Shown here: piece after piece, positions 44,234 through 53,583 of the stretch | Position numbering within the stretch: the stretch's first letter is position 1 | Layout of the letters: every line of letters begins with the position of its first letter | NCBI GenBank assembly: GCA_047635055.1 | Contig: JBLIIJ010000004.1 | Coordinates: forward strand, 1-64,000 | Source: JAVJRN01 sp047635055 | Lineage (GTDB): Bacteria; Bacteroidota; Bacteroidia; Cytophagales; Cyclobacteriaceae | Direction: 5' to 3' | Length of the DNA: 64,000 nucleotides | Program-made: the position numbers and the translations under genes | The notes under the pieces: model-generated | Told to the model about the DNA's origin: nothing | Seen by the model: only the letters and a program-made list of their open reading frames with translations | The model's database searches: none

Positions 44234-44761
44234 ATGGGATTTGACGATTGCTATGAATTAGGCAATGTGATCAAAACACATGGTTTGAATGGGGAAATTA
44301 GCATTCTATTAGATGTGGACGACCCATCACAATACACAGAATTGGAATCAGTATTCGTTAGTATAAACGAAAAACTGGTTCCTTTTTTTGTTGAATCTAT
44401 TCATCTTCAAAAAGAAAATAAAGCATTATTGGCATTAGAAGACGTAGAGGATATAGATGCAGCAAAAGAGCTTGTTGGTCGGAAACTTTTTTTACCGTTA
44501 ACATTCCTTCCAAACCTAAGTGCTGGCCAATATTATTTTCATGAACTGACAGGATTTGAAGTTCATGATGGGGACACGTTTATTGGTACCGTCGCTACTA
44601 TATATGAACTCCCACAAAACAATCTTCTTGCCATCGATCATGATGGAATAGAGATTCTGGTTCCTTTGTCTGATGGTATCATACAATCTGTTGACCTTAA
44701 TAGTAAGAAAATAATTACAAATCTCCCGGATGGATTGATCGACGTATATAAAGATCAATAG
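44234..44761 (+). CDS. rimM: 16S rRNA processing protein RimM
   Basis: The protein has 175 residues. It assists maturation of the 30S head by binding S19 near the 3' domain of 16S rRNA. The N-terminal domain has the motif ELGNVIKTHGLNGEISI (residues 8-24). The C-terminal PRC-barrel domain has YYFHELTGFEVHDGD near residue 100 and EILVPLSDGIIQSVDLN near 142. Its position between rpsP and trmD is the standard gene order and confirms the identity. Confidence 0.95.
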   Translation: MGFDDCYELGNVIKTHGLNGEISILLDVDDPSQYTELESVFVSINEKLVPFFVESIHLQKENKALLALEDVEDIDAAKELVGRKLFLPLTFLPNLSAGQYYFHELTGFEVHDGDTFIGTVATIYELPQNNLLAIDHDGIEILVPLSDGIIQSVDLNSKKIITNLPDGLIDVYKDQ

Positions 44762-44779
44762 ATTTTAAACCTCAATATT

Positions 44780-45454
44780 GTGCGATTAGACATTATTACC
44801 TGCCTACCAGAATTATTCGACGGCCCGCTCAATCAGAGCATTGTCAAACGCGCTCAACAAAAAAAAATAGTAGAAATAAATATTCATAATTTAAGGGACT
44901 ACAGTACCTTAAAACACAAAAACGTTGACGATTATTCTTTTGGTGGTGGAGCCGGAATGGTTTTAATGATCGAGCCAATAGAATCTTGTCTCAACTATAT
45001 AAAATCCAAGAACGAGTATAAAGAGACGATCTACCTTTCTCCTGATGGCGAAACATTAAACCAAAAGTTAGCCAATCGATTATCCTTGACCGAAAACATG
45101 ATCCTATTGTGCGGCCACTATAAAGGAATTGACCAAAGAGTCCGTGACCACTTGATTACACGCGAAATCAGCATTGGAGACTATGTTCTTTCTGGTGGTG
45201 AATTAGCCGCTATGGTTCTCGCTGATGCCTTAATAAGATTAGTGCCCGGTGTATTGAATGATGAATCATCTGCCTTGACCGATTCTTTCCAGGATGACTT
45301 ACTTGCGCCACCAGTGTATACACGCCCAGCAGATTACAAGGGCTGGAAAGTGCCAGAAGTGCTCACCTCTGGACATGAGGCCAATGTCGAAAAATGGAGA
45401 CATGAGCAAGCGGTAGCAAGAACTAAAAAACTACGCCCAGACCTGCTTGAATAG
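44780..45454 (+). CDS. trmD: tRNA (guanine-N1)-methyltransferase
   Basis: A SPOUT-family methyltransferase of 224 residues. It methylates G37 of tRNAs and prevents frameshifts. The start is GTG at 44780. Signatures include DDYSFGGGAGMVLM near residue 51, LCGHYKGIDQR near 111, and the trefoil-knot segment YVLSGGELAAMVLADA near 136. The C-terminal YTRPADYKGWKVPEVL is also typical. The gene follows rimM by 18 bases. rplS, normally next, is about 600 bases away. Confidence 0.96.
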   Translation: MRLDIITCLPELFDGPLNQSIVKRAQQKKIVEINIHNLRDYSTLKHKNVDDYSFGGGAGMVLMIEPIESCLNYIKSKNEYKETIYLSPDGETLNQKLANRLSLTENMILLCGHYKGIDQRVRDHLITREISIGDYVLSGGELAAMVLADALIRLVPGVLNDESSALTDSFQDDLLAPPVYTRPADYKGWKVPEVLTSGHEANVEKWRHEQAVARTKKLRPDLLE

Positions 45455-46051
45455 CCGATTTAGTAAGCGCTCTACTTAAATCCCCTTAAGTAAATCATCG
45501 ATGTTTAGCCACTTTAATTGGTAATATCTCCATGTGCACCCATTTGCATTGTAATCGACAATAATTTGATGAATTTCTTGAATCAAAGAATTAAGAACCT
45601 AAATCCGGCAATAAAAAGACCGGTTATATAAAGAACTAATCAGTAATAATACCAGCGATAAATTTGAAACGCAAAGCCATCGCGATTAGGCAATTTCTGA
45701 AATCCTAGGAACTTTGAGCAAACCTCAAAAATTGCCTTTTAATTTTTTATCCTTCTTCATCTAGCGATGAAAACCAGCAGAAACCTCGACAAACGCGTCA
45801 TCATTTTTTTATTTAATCACGCCTTTTGCCTGCCAACAAAAAGATAAAAGCATAACAGAGCAAACTATTTCAAGCTTTAGGAAAAGAATAATAGGTTTTG
45901 ATCCGAGCACAAGCTGTTTGTTATGATTATACAAATGCTCAAATTGGCTATTATGAAAATTTTCCCGTTACTTTTTGATTTTACTTTTTCAACTGGAAAT
46001 AAATTATCTATATTTGCCTTCTTTTTGAAGGAAAAGGAAAAAGTCAAAGAC
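45455..46051. other. 597-base gap between trmD and rplS
   Basis: No gene was recognised. A perfect 7-base-pair hairpin (TACTTAA 45473-45479, TTAAGTA 45486-45492) lies just after trmD but has no T-run. Other short frames look random. The rplS promoter is at the 3' end. The length is unusual for this normally tight gene group. Confidence 0.45.
46009..46016 (+). promoter_or_regulatory. -7 element upstream of rplS
   Basis: TATATTTG is an exact TAnnTTTG match, 35 bases before the rplS ATG. It shows rplS is transcribed on its own. Confidence 0.6.
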
Positions 46052-46405
46052 ATGAGCAATTTATTGAGATTTGTAGAAGAAGATTTGATGGCATCAAAAA
46101 CCGAGCAGCCTGCTTTCGGTCCTGGTGATACAATCAATGTTCATTATAAAATAAAGGAAGGTGCTAAGGAGCGTATTCAGCAATTCCAAGGTACTGTAAT
46201 GCAGATAAGAAACGTCAACAGTACTGGTGAGACATTCACTGTAAGAAAAGTATCAAGTGGTGTGGCTGTAGAAAGAATATTTCCCGTAATGTCTCAAAAC
46301 ATCGATAAAATCGAAGTAATGAGAAAGGGTAAGGTTAGAAGAGCTAAATTATTTTACTTAAGAGGTAGAAAAGGTAAAGCTGCTAGAATTAAGGAGAAAT
46401 TATAA
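46052..46405 (+). CDS. rplS: 50S ribosomal protein L19
   Basis: The protein has 117 residues from the ATG at 46052. A longer frame from 45923 includes the promoter region and is rejected. L19 sits at the interface of the 30S and 50S subunits. Family sequences are clear: FGPGDTINVHYKIKEG near residue 22, ERIQQFQGTVMQIRN near 40, SSGVAVERIFPVMSQNIDKIEV near 68 (in pieces), and the basic end KVRRAKLFYLRGRKGKAARI. A terminator follows the gene. Confidence 0.97.
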   Translation: MSNLLRFVEEDLMASKTEQPAFGPGDTINVHYKIKEGAKERIQQFQGTVMQIRNVNSTGETFTVRKVSSGVAVERIFPVMSQNIDKIEVMRKGKVRRAKLFYLRGRKGKAARIKEKL

Positions 46406-46426
46406 TAGTTAGTTGTGTAAAAGATT

Positions 46427-46459
46427 AAAATCCTGTCCATATCGGTCAGGATTTTTTTT
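46427..46459 (+). terminator. rplS terminator
   Basis: AAAATCCTG (46427-46435) pairs with CAGGATTTT (46447-46455), with a T8 run overlapping the right arm. It lies 22 bases after the stop codon of rplS. Confidence 0.85.
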
Positions 46460-46520
46460 GTTTTAACCCTTCTCATTCTGCCTTATTGTCAGTCTAAAGA
46501 TTAAATTAACTTCGTAGTAC

Positions 46521-46528
46521 AATCTTTG
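46521..46528 (+). promoter_or_regulatory. Candidate -7 element of dapF
   Basis: AATCTTTG matches TAnnTTTG except for the first base, 13 bases before the dapF ATG. This predicts a very short leader. Confidence 0.4.
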
Positions 46529-46541
46529 CGTAATACTAGAA

Positions 46542-47321
46542 ATGAAAATAAATTTTCATAAATATCAAGGCACTGGAAACGACTTTATTCTCATAGACGA
46601 TAGAAGCCTCCAATTCCCAGCGGACAACTTAAAACTCATCTCTCGTTTGTGCGATAGAAAGTTTGGAATAGGGGCAGATGGGTTAATGCTCATTAGAGCA
46701 CATCATAAAGTAGACTTTACGATGATTTTTTTTAATCCTGATGGAAGTAAGAGTTTATGTGGAAATGGAAGCCGATGTGCAATGGCATTTGCCACTGAGC
46801 TAGGAATAGTCGATACACATATGCAATTCGAAACCACAGATGGGGTTCACGATGGGTTTCGGAAAGAGGGAATATATCATTTCCACTTGCATGATGTCAA
46901 AAAGGTGACTGTTTCAAATAGACAATATTTTATTGATACAGGCTCACCTCATCATGTCGAATGGGTAAACGACTTGAATAATTTTAATCTCTTAGAGGAA
47001 GGGGAGAAGATCAGATACAGCCATGTTTATCTGCCATCAGGCACTAATGTGAACTTTATAGAAAAGGCTCCCGACAAAATTAAAGTAAGGACATATGAGC
47101 GAGGTGTAGAAAACGAAACACTCAGCTGTGGAACGGGAGTAACAGCCTGTGCTATAGTCGCTGGACTTGAAGGTTACCAAAGCCCAGTTGCTATTGAAAC
47201 TAAAGGAGGAAAACTTCAAGTTTCATTTACAAAAGTGGATGCTCAACATTTCAAAGATATTTATCTTGCAGGTCCTGCAGAAAAGGTATTTGAGGGGATT
47301 TTTGATGTGTATTCCGAATAA
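46542..47321 (+). CDS. dapF: Diaminopimelate epimerase
   Basis: A cofactor-independent epimerase of 259 residues. It converts LL- to meso-diaminopimelate for peptidoglycan and lysine synthesis. The two catalytic cysteines are in NPDGSKSLCGNGSRCAMAF (first, near residue 77) and in NETLSCGTGVTACAI (second, near residue 196). The N-terminus KYQGTGNDFILIDDR is characteristic. It is followed after 25 bases by secA, and the two are probably co-transcribed. Confidence 0.97.
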   Translation: MKINFHKYQGTGNDFILIDDRSLQFPADNLKLISRLCDRKFGIGADGLMLIRAHHKVDFTMIFFNPDGSKSLCGNGSRCAMAFATELGIVDTHMQFETTDGVHDGFRKEGIYHFHLHDVKKVTVSNRQYFIDTGSPHHVEWVNDLNNFNLLEEGEKIRYSHVYLPSGTNVNFIEKAPDKIKVRTYERGVENETLSCGTGVTACAIVAGLEGYQSPVAIETKGGKLQVSFTKVDAQHFKDIYLAGPAEKVFEGIFDVYSE

Positions 47322-47346
47322 TCATAAAGATAGAAATTAATATATA

Positions 47347-50300
47347 ATGCTTGATTTTATAAATAAAGGGATTGCCAAGGTGTTTGGCACCAAATCGGCC
47401 AGAGATTTGAAAGAGGTAACTCCATATGTGGAGAAGATAAATACTGTATTTAATACGCTTTCAAATATTTCTGATGATCAATTAAGGGGTAAAACTGATG
47501 AGTTGAGAAATACGATCAACGAGCACCTTAAAAAGATTGACACTCAGCTTGCCGACCTTCATGAAGAAATAGACCAGAATAACGCTCTTGATATTTCTGC
47601 AAAAGAAGAAATCTTCAATCAGATTGATAAGCTAGAGTCAGACAGAGATGAGGAGTTAGAAGTCGTGCTTTTGGAATTACTTCCAACAGCGTTTGCTGTT
47701 GTCAAAGAAACAGCTCGAAGACTTGCCGAAAATAAGCAATTACAAGTGGAAGCGACTATTTGGGACAGAGAACTTTCTGCAAAAAAACCTCATGTTGAAA
47801 TCAAAGGTGATACGGCTATATGGCATAATAAATGGGATGCTGCAGGAACACCCGTAGAATGGAATATGGTCCATTATGATGTTCAACTTATCGGAGGTGT
47901 CGTTCTCCATCAAGGTAAAATTTCTGAGATGACCACTGGGGAAGGTAAGACACTTGTCGCTACACTCCCAGCATACCTCAATGCCCTTGCGGGAAGAGGC
48001 GTTCATATCGTAACCGTGAATGACTACCTATCGAAAAGAGATTCAGAATGGAATGCACCAATTTTTGAGTTTCATGGGTTAAGAGTTGATTGTATTGACA
48101 AGCATCATCCCAACTCCCCAGAGCGAAGAAATGCATATATGGCAGATATCACCTATGGAACAAATAATGAGTTCGGGTTCGACTATTTGCGAGATAATAT
48201 GACCAGAAACCCTGAAGAACTTGTTCAGAAAAAACACCATTACGCAATGGTCGATGAAGTTGATTCGGTGTTAATTGATGATGCCAGAACACCATTGATT
48301 ATTTCAGGCCCAGTCCCTAAAGGTGATGAACATGAGTTTTACGAACTGAAACCACGGATTGCGAAACTTGTTGATGCTCAAAGAAAATTAGTTTCAAATT
48401 ATTTGATCTCTGCCAAAAAAGCCATGAAAGAAGGTAAAGAGGCTGATGCAGGGCTCCCGCTCTTCCGAGCTTTTCGTGGACTACCAAAGAATAAGCCTTT
48501 AATCAAATTTTTAAGTGAAACTGGCATAAGAGCCGCACTACAAAAAACAGAGAATTTCTATCTTCAGGATAATCAGAAAATGATGCCTGATGCAGACGAT
48601 CCTTTGTACTTCACCATTGATGAGAAAAATAACAGCATCGACCTTACGGAAAAGGGTATTGACCTTATTACGGGTGAAGGAGAAGATACCAGTTTCTTTA
48701 TTCTTCCCGATATTGGTGCGGAAATCGCCAACCTTGAAAAAGAGACTATCGAAGAAGAGGAAAAGCTTCAAAGGAAGGACAAAGTCATTCAGGATTACAG
48801 TATTAAAGCACAGCGAATTCATTCTGTAAATCAACTGCTTCGGGCCTATTGTCTATATGAAAAAGATACAGAGTATATCGTCGTTGATGACAAGGTGAAA
48901 ATTGTGGATGAGCAGACCGGACGTGTAATGGAAGGTCGGCGATATTCTGATGGTTTACACCAGTCTATTGAAGCCAAGGAAAATGTAAAGGTCGAAGATG
49001 CAACACAGACTTATGCTACGATAACACTTCAAAACTATTTCCGAATGTACCATAAGCTTGCAGGCATGACTGGTACAGCGGAAACTGAAGCTGGTGAACT
49101 ATGGGACATCTATAAATTAGATGTGGTAGTTATTCCAACCAATAGACCTATTCAACGAGATGATAGGGAAGACTATGTTTACAAGACCATACGAGAAAAA
49201 TTCAATGCTGTTGTCGAAGAGGTAGTAGAAATGCGGACCTTGGGAAGGCCTGTTTTAGTCGGTACGACTTCAGTTGAAATCTCTGAGCTCCTAAGCAGAA
49301 TGCTTAGCATGAAAAACATACAGCATCAAGTACTTAATGCAAAGCAGCATGCAAAAGAAGCTGATGTCATCGCGGAAGCAGGTAAACCCGGAACGGTAAC
49401 TATTGCGACCAACATGGCGGGGCGTGGTACAGATATAAAACTTACGGATGAAGCCAAGGCCTCTGGAGGCTTAGCTATTGTAGGAACAGAGCGTCATGAA
49501 TCCAGAAGAGTGGATCGTCAATTAAGAGGGCGTTCCGGGCGTCAAGGAGATCCGGGCTCCTCTCAGTTCTTCGTTTCGCTAGAGGATAACCTTATGCGCC
49601 TTTTTAGCTCTGACAGAGTCGCTAAAGTCATGGATCGCTTAGGATTAAAAGAGGGTGAAGTCATTCAACATAGCATGATTACCAAATCTATTGAGCGAGC
49701 ACAGAAAAAAGTAGAAGAGAATAACTTCGCCACTAGAAAAAGACTTTTGGAATATGATGATGTTATGAACTCACAACGTGAGGTCATTTATAAGCGTCGT
49801 AAAAATGCCTTGTATGGCGAGCGATTAGAGCTCGATATCATGAGTATGCTCTTTGAGACATGCGAAGACCTTGTGCTAAATGCTAAAGGTGCAAATGATC
49901 TTGATAGCCTAAAACTTAATACAATTAGCGTATTAGGAATGGATTTCGCCATTGAAAAAGAGGACTTTGAAAAATTTGACGAAGGTAGGCTTACTCAAAT
50001 GCTTTATGATTTAGCGCTTGAAACCTATCATCGTAAAAACACCAACATCTCTCAGAAAGCGCTACCTCTATTAACGCAGATTCATCAACAAAGAGGTGCA
50101 ACGGTAGACTTTATTAGAGTTCCGTTCACTGATGGAAAAAAACTCATTGAAGTAGCTGCCCCGCTTGAGAAGTCCGTAAAAAGTGAAGGTGCGGAAATGA
50201 TCCAGTCTATGGAAAAAATGATCACATTAGCGATTATAGATCAGACTTGGAAAGAACACCTCCGAGATATGGACGACTTAAAGCAGTCAGTACAAAATGC

Positions 50301-50694
50301 TGTCTACGAGCAAAAGGATCCATTGATCATCTACAAGTTTGAGGGATTCGAACTGTTCAAGATCTTTATTGGAAAAGTTAATGAAGAATGTATTTCCTTT
50401 TTAATGAAAGCCTCAATTCCTGTACAAAAGGCCGAAGAAGTACAGGAAGCAAAACAACATCGCCAAGCAAAAGATTACAAAGAATCGAAAGAAGAGAGTG
50501 GCTCATTACTTAATAGAGGGCAATCCAATAGACCACCAGTAGAGAAAACAGAACCTGCGAAAACAATGAAAATTGCAAGTAGAAATCAGCGCGTCTCTGT
50601 ACAGTATCCTGATGGGAGTGTAAAGAAAGATGTTAAATTCAAACAAGTAGAAGACGATATCAAAAACAATAAATGCGTATTGATCGAATCATAA
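47347..50694 (+). CDS. secA: Preprotein translocase ATPase SecA
   Basis: The motor of Sec-dependent export has 1115 residues, longer than the usual 850-900 because of insertions typical of this phylum. Walker A is MTTGEGKTL near residue 198, and the DEAD-type box is VDEVDSVLIDDARTPLI near 301. Helicase motifs include TNMAGRGTDIKL near 690 and RQLRGRSGRQGDPGSS near 720. The C-terminus lacks the SEC-C zinc motif; instead it ends with a short segment (NQRVSVQYPDGSVKKDVKF). The SPOR lipoprotein gene overlaps the last 22 bases. Confidence 0.97.
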   Translation: MLDFINKGIAKVFGTKSARDLKEVTPYVEKINTVFNTLSNISDDQLRGKTDELRNTINEHLKKIDTQLADLHEEIDQNNALDISAKEEIFNQIDKLESDRDEELEVVLLELLPTAFAVVKETARRLAENKQLQVEATIWDRELSAKKPHVEIKGDTAIWHNKWDAAGTPVEWNMVHYDVQLIGGVVLHQGKISEMTTGEGKTLVATLPAYLNALAGRGVHIVTVNDYLSKRDSEWNAPIFEFHGLRVDCIDKHHPNSPERRNAYMADITYGTNNEFGFDYLRDNMTRNPEELVQKKHHYAMVDEVDSVLIDDARTPLIISGPVPKGDEHEFYELKPRIAKLVDAQRKLVSNYLISAKKAMKEGKEADAGLPLFRAFRGLPKNKPLIKFLSETGIRAALQKTENFYLQDNQKMMPDADDPLYFTIDEKNNSIDLTEKGIDLITGEGEDTSFFILPDIGAEIANLEKETIEEEEKLQRKDKVIQDYSIKAQRIHSVNQLLRAYCLYEKDTEYIVVDDKVKIVDEQTGRVMEGRRYSDGLHQSIEAKENVKVEDATQTYATITLQNYFRMYHKLAGMTGTAETEAGELWDIYKLDVVVIPTNRPIQRDDREDYVYKTIREKFNAVVEEVVEMRTLGRPVLVGTTSVEISELLSRMLSMKNIQHQVLNAKQHAKEADVIAEAGKPGTVTIATNMAGRGTDIKLTDEAKASGGLAIVGTERHESRRVDRQLRGRSGRQGDPGSSQFFVSLEDNLMRLFSSDRVAKVMDRLGLKEGEVIQHSMITKSIERAQKKVEENNFATRKRLLEYDDVMNSQREVIYKRRKNALYGERLELDIMSMLFETCEDLVLNAKGANDLDSLKLNTISVLGMDFAIEKEDFEKFDEGRLTQMLYDLALETYHRKNTNISQKALPLLTQIHQQRGATVDFIRVPFTDGKKLIEVAAPLEKSVKSEGAEMIQSMEKMITLAIIDQTWKEHLRDMDDLKQSVQNAVYEQKDPLIIYKFEGFELFKIFIGKVNEECISFLMKASIPVQKAEEVQEAKQHRQAKDYKESKEESGSLLNRGQSNRPPVEKTEPAKTMKIASRNQRVSVQYPDGSVKKDVKFKQVEDDIKNNKCVLIES

Positions 50695-51173
50695 TTGCTT
50701 TTATAATACTGAGCGCAGGTTGCAAGCCTGCGCAAGTGACCACTTCGACAGTCAGCGCGCCGTACAGGGAAGATTTGTCTGTACATCGAATGACATTGGA
50801 GGCTACACTGGATGAAGTCAAAAATGAGGAACCTAAGAAAATCAACCCCTCCCCAGCGCCTTTAACTGGTCATATCAAAGCTGAAATAGACAGTGTGAAT
50901 ATATTGATTGCTCAAAGAAATAAATCCCTTGGGTATATAGAAGGCTTTACCATTCAGGTTTATACCGGGCTGGATCGTCAAAAAGCAGATGAAGCTTTGG
51001 AACTGGCCTTGTCCCTTGAGACTGAACTATCTCCTGAAATCACCTATCGCCAACCAAGTTACAAGGTGAAAGTTGGGCATTACACGAGCCGCTTGGAAGC
51101 ACATGAAGTGTTCCAAGCAATCAAGAAATATTTCCCAAATGCACTTATGATTCCAGAGAGAAAAGCGAGATGA
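50673..51173 (+). CDS. SPOR-domain lipoprotein
   Basis: The protein has 166 residues with lipobox Cys17 (LSAGC). A Pro-containing linker (KKINPSPAPL) leads to a C-terminal SPOR-type domain at about residues 90-165 (FTIQVYTGLDRQKADEALEL, then KVKVGHYTSRLEAHEVFQAI). SPOR domains bind denuded peptidoglycan, often at division sites. It overlaps secA by 22 bases and the next gene by four, so it sits in the dapF-secA transcript. The domain call rests on the QVYTG...VGHYTSRLEA pattern. Confidence 0.8.
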   Translation: MRIDRIIIAFIILSAGCKPAQVTTSTVSAPYREDLSVHRMTLEATLDEVKNEEPKKINPSPAPLTGHIKAEIDSVNILIAQRNKSLGYIEGFTIQVYTGLDRQKADEALELALSLETELSPEITYRQPSYKVKVGHYTSRLEAHEVFQAIKKYFPNALMIPERKAR

Positions 51174-52363
51174 CAGAGATCATTGAAAAAATAAAAGAAT
51201 TATCGAATCAGTTTTTCCCTGAAATACAAGGAATCAGACATCACTTGCATGCGCATCCTGAACTTTCTTTTGAAGAATTTGAGACCGCAAATTTTATCGA
51301 GTCAAAGCTCAAAGCCTTAGGGTTTACAGAAACTGAAAGGGTGGCTAACACTGGAGTTTCATTTATACTTAAAGGCAATGGACACAGCGAAAAAGTAATT
51401 GCACTTAGGGCTGATATTGACGCTTTACCAATTATTGAGGCAAATAAAGTCAGTTATAAATCAACCAATGAAGGTGTGATGCACGCCTGTGGTCACGACG
51501 TACATACTTCAAGTCTTCTGGGTGCAATCATGATACTCAAAGCGTTGCAAGATGACCTTGATGGCGACATAAAGATTATCTTTCAACCAGGAGAAGAACG
51601 TTTGCCCGGCGGTGCTTCTATGATGATTAAGGAAGGAATCCTTGAAAACCCTAAACCTGCAAGAATTCTCGGGCAGCATGTAATGCCTTTTATTGATTCA
51701 GGTAAAGTTGGTTTTCGAAAAGGCATGTACATGGCCAGTGCAGATGAAATTTATTTTACGGTGACTGGTAAAGGTGGCCATGCAGCAATGCCAGAAAACT
51801 TGGTAGATCCTGTACTAATCACAAGCCATATAATTGTTGCTCTTCAGCAAATAATCAGTAGAAACTCAAGTCCAAAAATACCTTCCGTGCTCTCCTTTGG
51901 TAAAGTCAATGCAAATGGCGCAACCAACGTCATTCCAAATGAGGTAAAAGTAGAAGGCACTTTTAGAACCTATGATGAAGAGTGGCGGGCAGATGCTCAC
52001 TTAAAAATGAAAAAAATGGCAGAAGGCATAGCTGAAGCTATGGGCGCCAAATGTGATTTCGATGTTCGCAAGGGATATCCGCATCTCAAAAACCATCCAG
52101 AATACACTCAAAGCAACATCGATGCTGCCAAACTCTACCTTGGCGAGGATAACGTAGAGGAAATAGACTTATGGCTTGCTGGTGAAGACTTTGCCTTTTA
52201 CTCTCATCACGTTGACGCTTGCTTTTATCGATTAGGCACGAGAAATGAATCGAAAGGAATTATCTCTGGCGTACACACACCAACTTTTGATATTGATGAA
52301 GATGCGCTTAAAATTGGAATGGGTCTAATGGCTTGGTTAGCTATCAACGAGCTTAAACAGTAA
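51170..52363 (+). CDS. M20-family amidohydrolase / aminoacylase
   Basis: A metallopeptidase-like hydrolase of 397 residues (hippurate hydrolase or N-acyl-amino-acid amidohydrolase type). Metal ligands are visible in HACGHDVHTS near residues 104-113, FQPGEERLPGG near 143, and GQHVMPF near 164. The inserted dimerisation domain contains GKGGHAAMPENLVDPV near 199. The C-terminal HTPTFDIDEDAL supplies another histidine. It removes acyl groups from N-acyl amino acids; the true substrate is unknown. It overlaps the SPOR gene by four bases and the convergent PiT-like gene by 11. Confidence 0.9.
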   Translation: MTEIIEKIKELSNQFFPEIQGIRHHLHAHPELSFEEFETANFIESKLKALGFTETERVANTGVSFILKGNGHSEKVIALRADIDALPIIEANKVSYKSTNEGVMHACGHDVHTSSLLGAIMILKALQDDLDGDIKIIFQPGEERLPGGASMMIKEGILENPKPARILGQHVMPFIDSGKVGFRKGMYMASADEIYFTVTGKGGHAAMPENLVDPVLITSHIIVALQQIISRNSSPKIPSVLSFGKVNANGATNVIPNEVKVEGTFRTYDEEWRADAHLKMKKMAEGIAEAMGAKCDFDVRKGYPHLKNHPEYTQSNIDAAKLYLGEDNVEEIDLWLAGEDFAFYSHHVDACFYRLGTRNESKGIISGVHTPTFDIDEDALKIGMGLMAWLAINELKQ

Positions 52364-53348
52364 GAAACCGAATAAGAAAGACTAATCCAATACTTACAGC
52401 AAGACCAAAGAATACTTTCAATAGATCTTTCCCTAGGTCAACGAGTGTTGGGTTTTTAACACCTCCATAAGCGAAGTATTTTATTCCTATTTCTCTACCC
52501 GCTAGCAATCCTATGAATACCCATGTCGTGCTCATAGGGATATTATTAAGCTCCTTGAAAAACAATAAAACGATACCATATGTAAGATCTACCAATGTCG
52601 CTGATCTTATATCTGAAGTATTCGTCTTCGCCTTTACGATATTTTGAATCGCCCCGCCCTTGGAATAAAAAATATAAGAAAGCAATACAACAAAAACGAT
52701 GACGGTGGCAATCAACGTAACAAAGTCAATTTGTCGAGGTAGGTAGACATAAATATTAGCAAAATCCTGAATCAGCCATTGAGACCATAAAAAACCTGTC
52801 GATAACCATTGTGCTACAGTCCACCATTTAGTCTCTTTTTTCGTTGGTTTAGTTTCCGCAAAATGCTTTTCAAATTTCTTAGCAATGACCATATAAATCA
52901 AGATTGCCGCAACAAAAGCCACAAGATAACCCGACATAGATTTCACAACCATGTCGTATAAGTTCTTTGGATTAAAAAAGGTCAGAATCAAAAAAGAAGT
53001 ACTCACCGGAATCCCAAATCTGGTAATCGTCAAAAGAATCAGTGGCGGAATCAAGAAAGGCCAACCGAACCCCTTTATATCTTCTGGATTATTATATTTC
53101 GGATTTTCAAAGCTGTTTTTGATCGGATCTCCAATAAGTCGCCCGTAAGTAACATCCCCGTCATTGACATACCAGCCATAAATCAATACGAATGCTAAAA
53201 TGGAACCTGCAAATAGAGAAAGCATCCACCAAGGCTTATTTTCATTGGAACTGAGAAAAGTGCCTAACGTCTGTATAACATCATTTCCCACCACCGAGTA
53301 TGCTGCGAGTAAAAAACCCACATACATTACTATTTCTAATTCACCCAT
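52353..53348 (-). CDS. PiT-family inorganic phosphate transporter, divergent
   Basis: A polytopic membrane protein of 331 residues with about nine segments. The two inverted halves keep PiT hallmarks: VVGNDVIQTLGTF near residues 20-32 (usually GANDVANA), and NIPMSTTWVFIGLLAGREI near 266-284 (usually PVSTTHV). It is therefore a distant PHO4/PiT relative likely to import phosphate with a cation, although the deviation allows another anion. No DUF47 (PhoU-like) partner gene lies next to it. It is divergent from an Na/Pi cotransporter gene, and the pairing supports a role in phosphate. Confidence 0.82.
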   Translation of the reverse strand: MGELEIVMYVGFLLAAYSVVGNDVIQTLGTFLSSNENKPWWMLSLFAGSILAFVLIYGWYVNDGDVTYGRLIGDPIKNSFENPKYNNPEDIKGFGWPFLIPPLILLTITRFGIPVSTSFLILTFFNPKNLYDMVVKSMSGYLVAFVAAILIYMVIAKKFEKHFAETKPTKKETKWWTVAQWLSTGFLWSQWLIQDFANIYVYLPRQIDFVTLIATVIVFVVLLSYIFYSKGGAIQNIVKAKTNTSDIRSATLVDLTYGIVLLFFKELNNIPMSTTWVFIGLLAGREIGIKYFAYGGVKNPTLVDLGKDLLKVFFGLAVSIGLVFLIRFLTV

Positions 53349-53561
53349 CTAGAGTATTTACTTTCATGTTTGGGCCACAAATAAAGAATATGCAAAGGTT
53401 ATTCTTCAAAAATGATCAATTTTATTCTCGTTATTAAAGATATGATAACATCCAGTTAATATTGCCTAAACTTTTTCAATATCAATAGAATATTAACCTC
53501 GACATCCCCAATGTTAACAATTCAATCATAATTATCAGCAGTAAGAGCTCCAATAAATACC

Positions 53562-53569
53562 TAATTTTG
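53562..53569 (+). promoter_or_regulatory. -7 element upstream of the Na/Pi cotransporter gene
   Basis: TAATTTTG is an exact TAnnTTTG match, 14 bases before the ATG, predicting a leader of about seven bases. Confidence 0.5.
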
Positions 53570-53583
53570 TAGACTGTACGATA

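Noticed and set aside
45473..45492. Hairpin after trmD as a terminator
   Set aside because: The stem is perfect but only AT-rich, with no following T-run, so it is not listed as a terminator.
45923..46051. Upstream extension of rplS
   Set aside because: It contains the promoter element TATATTTG, and L19 proteins start near the ATG at 46052.
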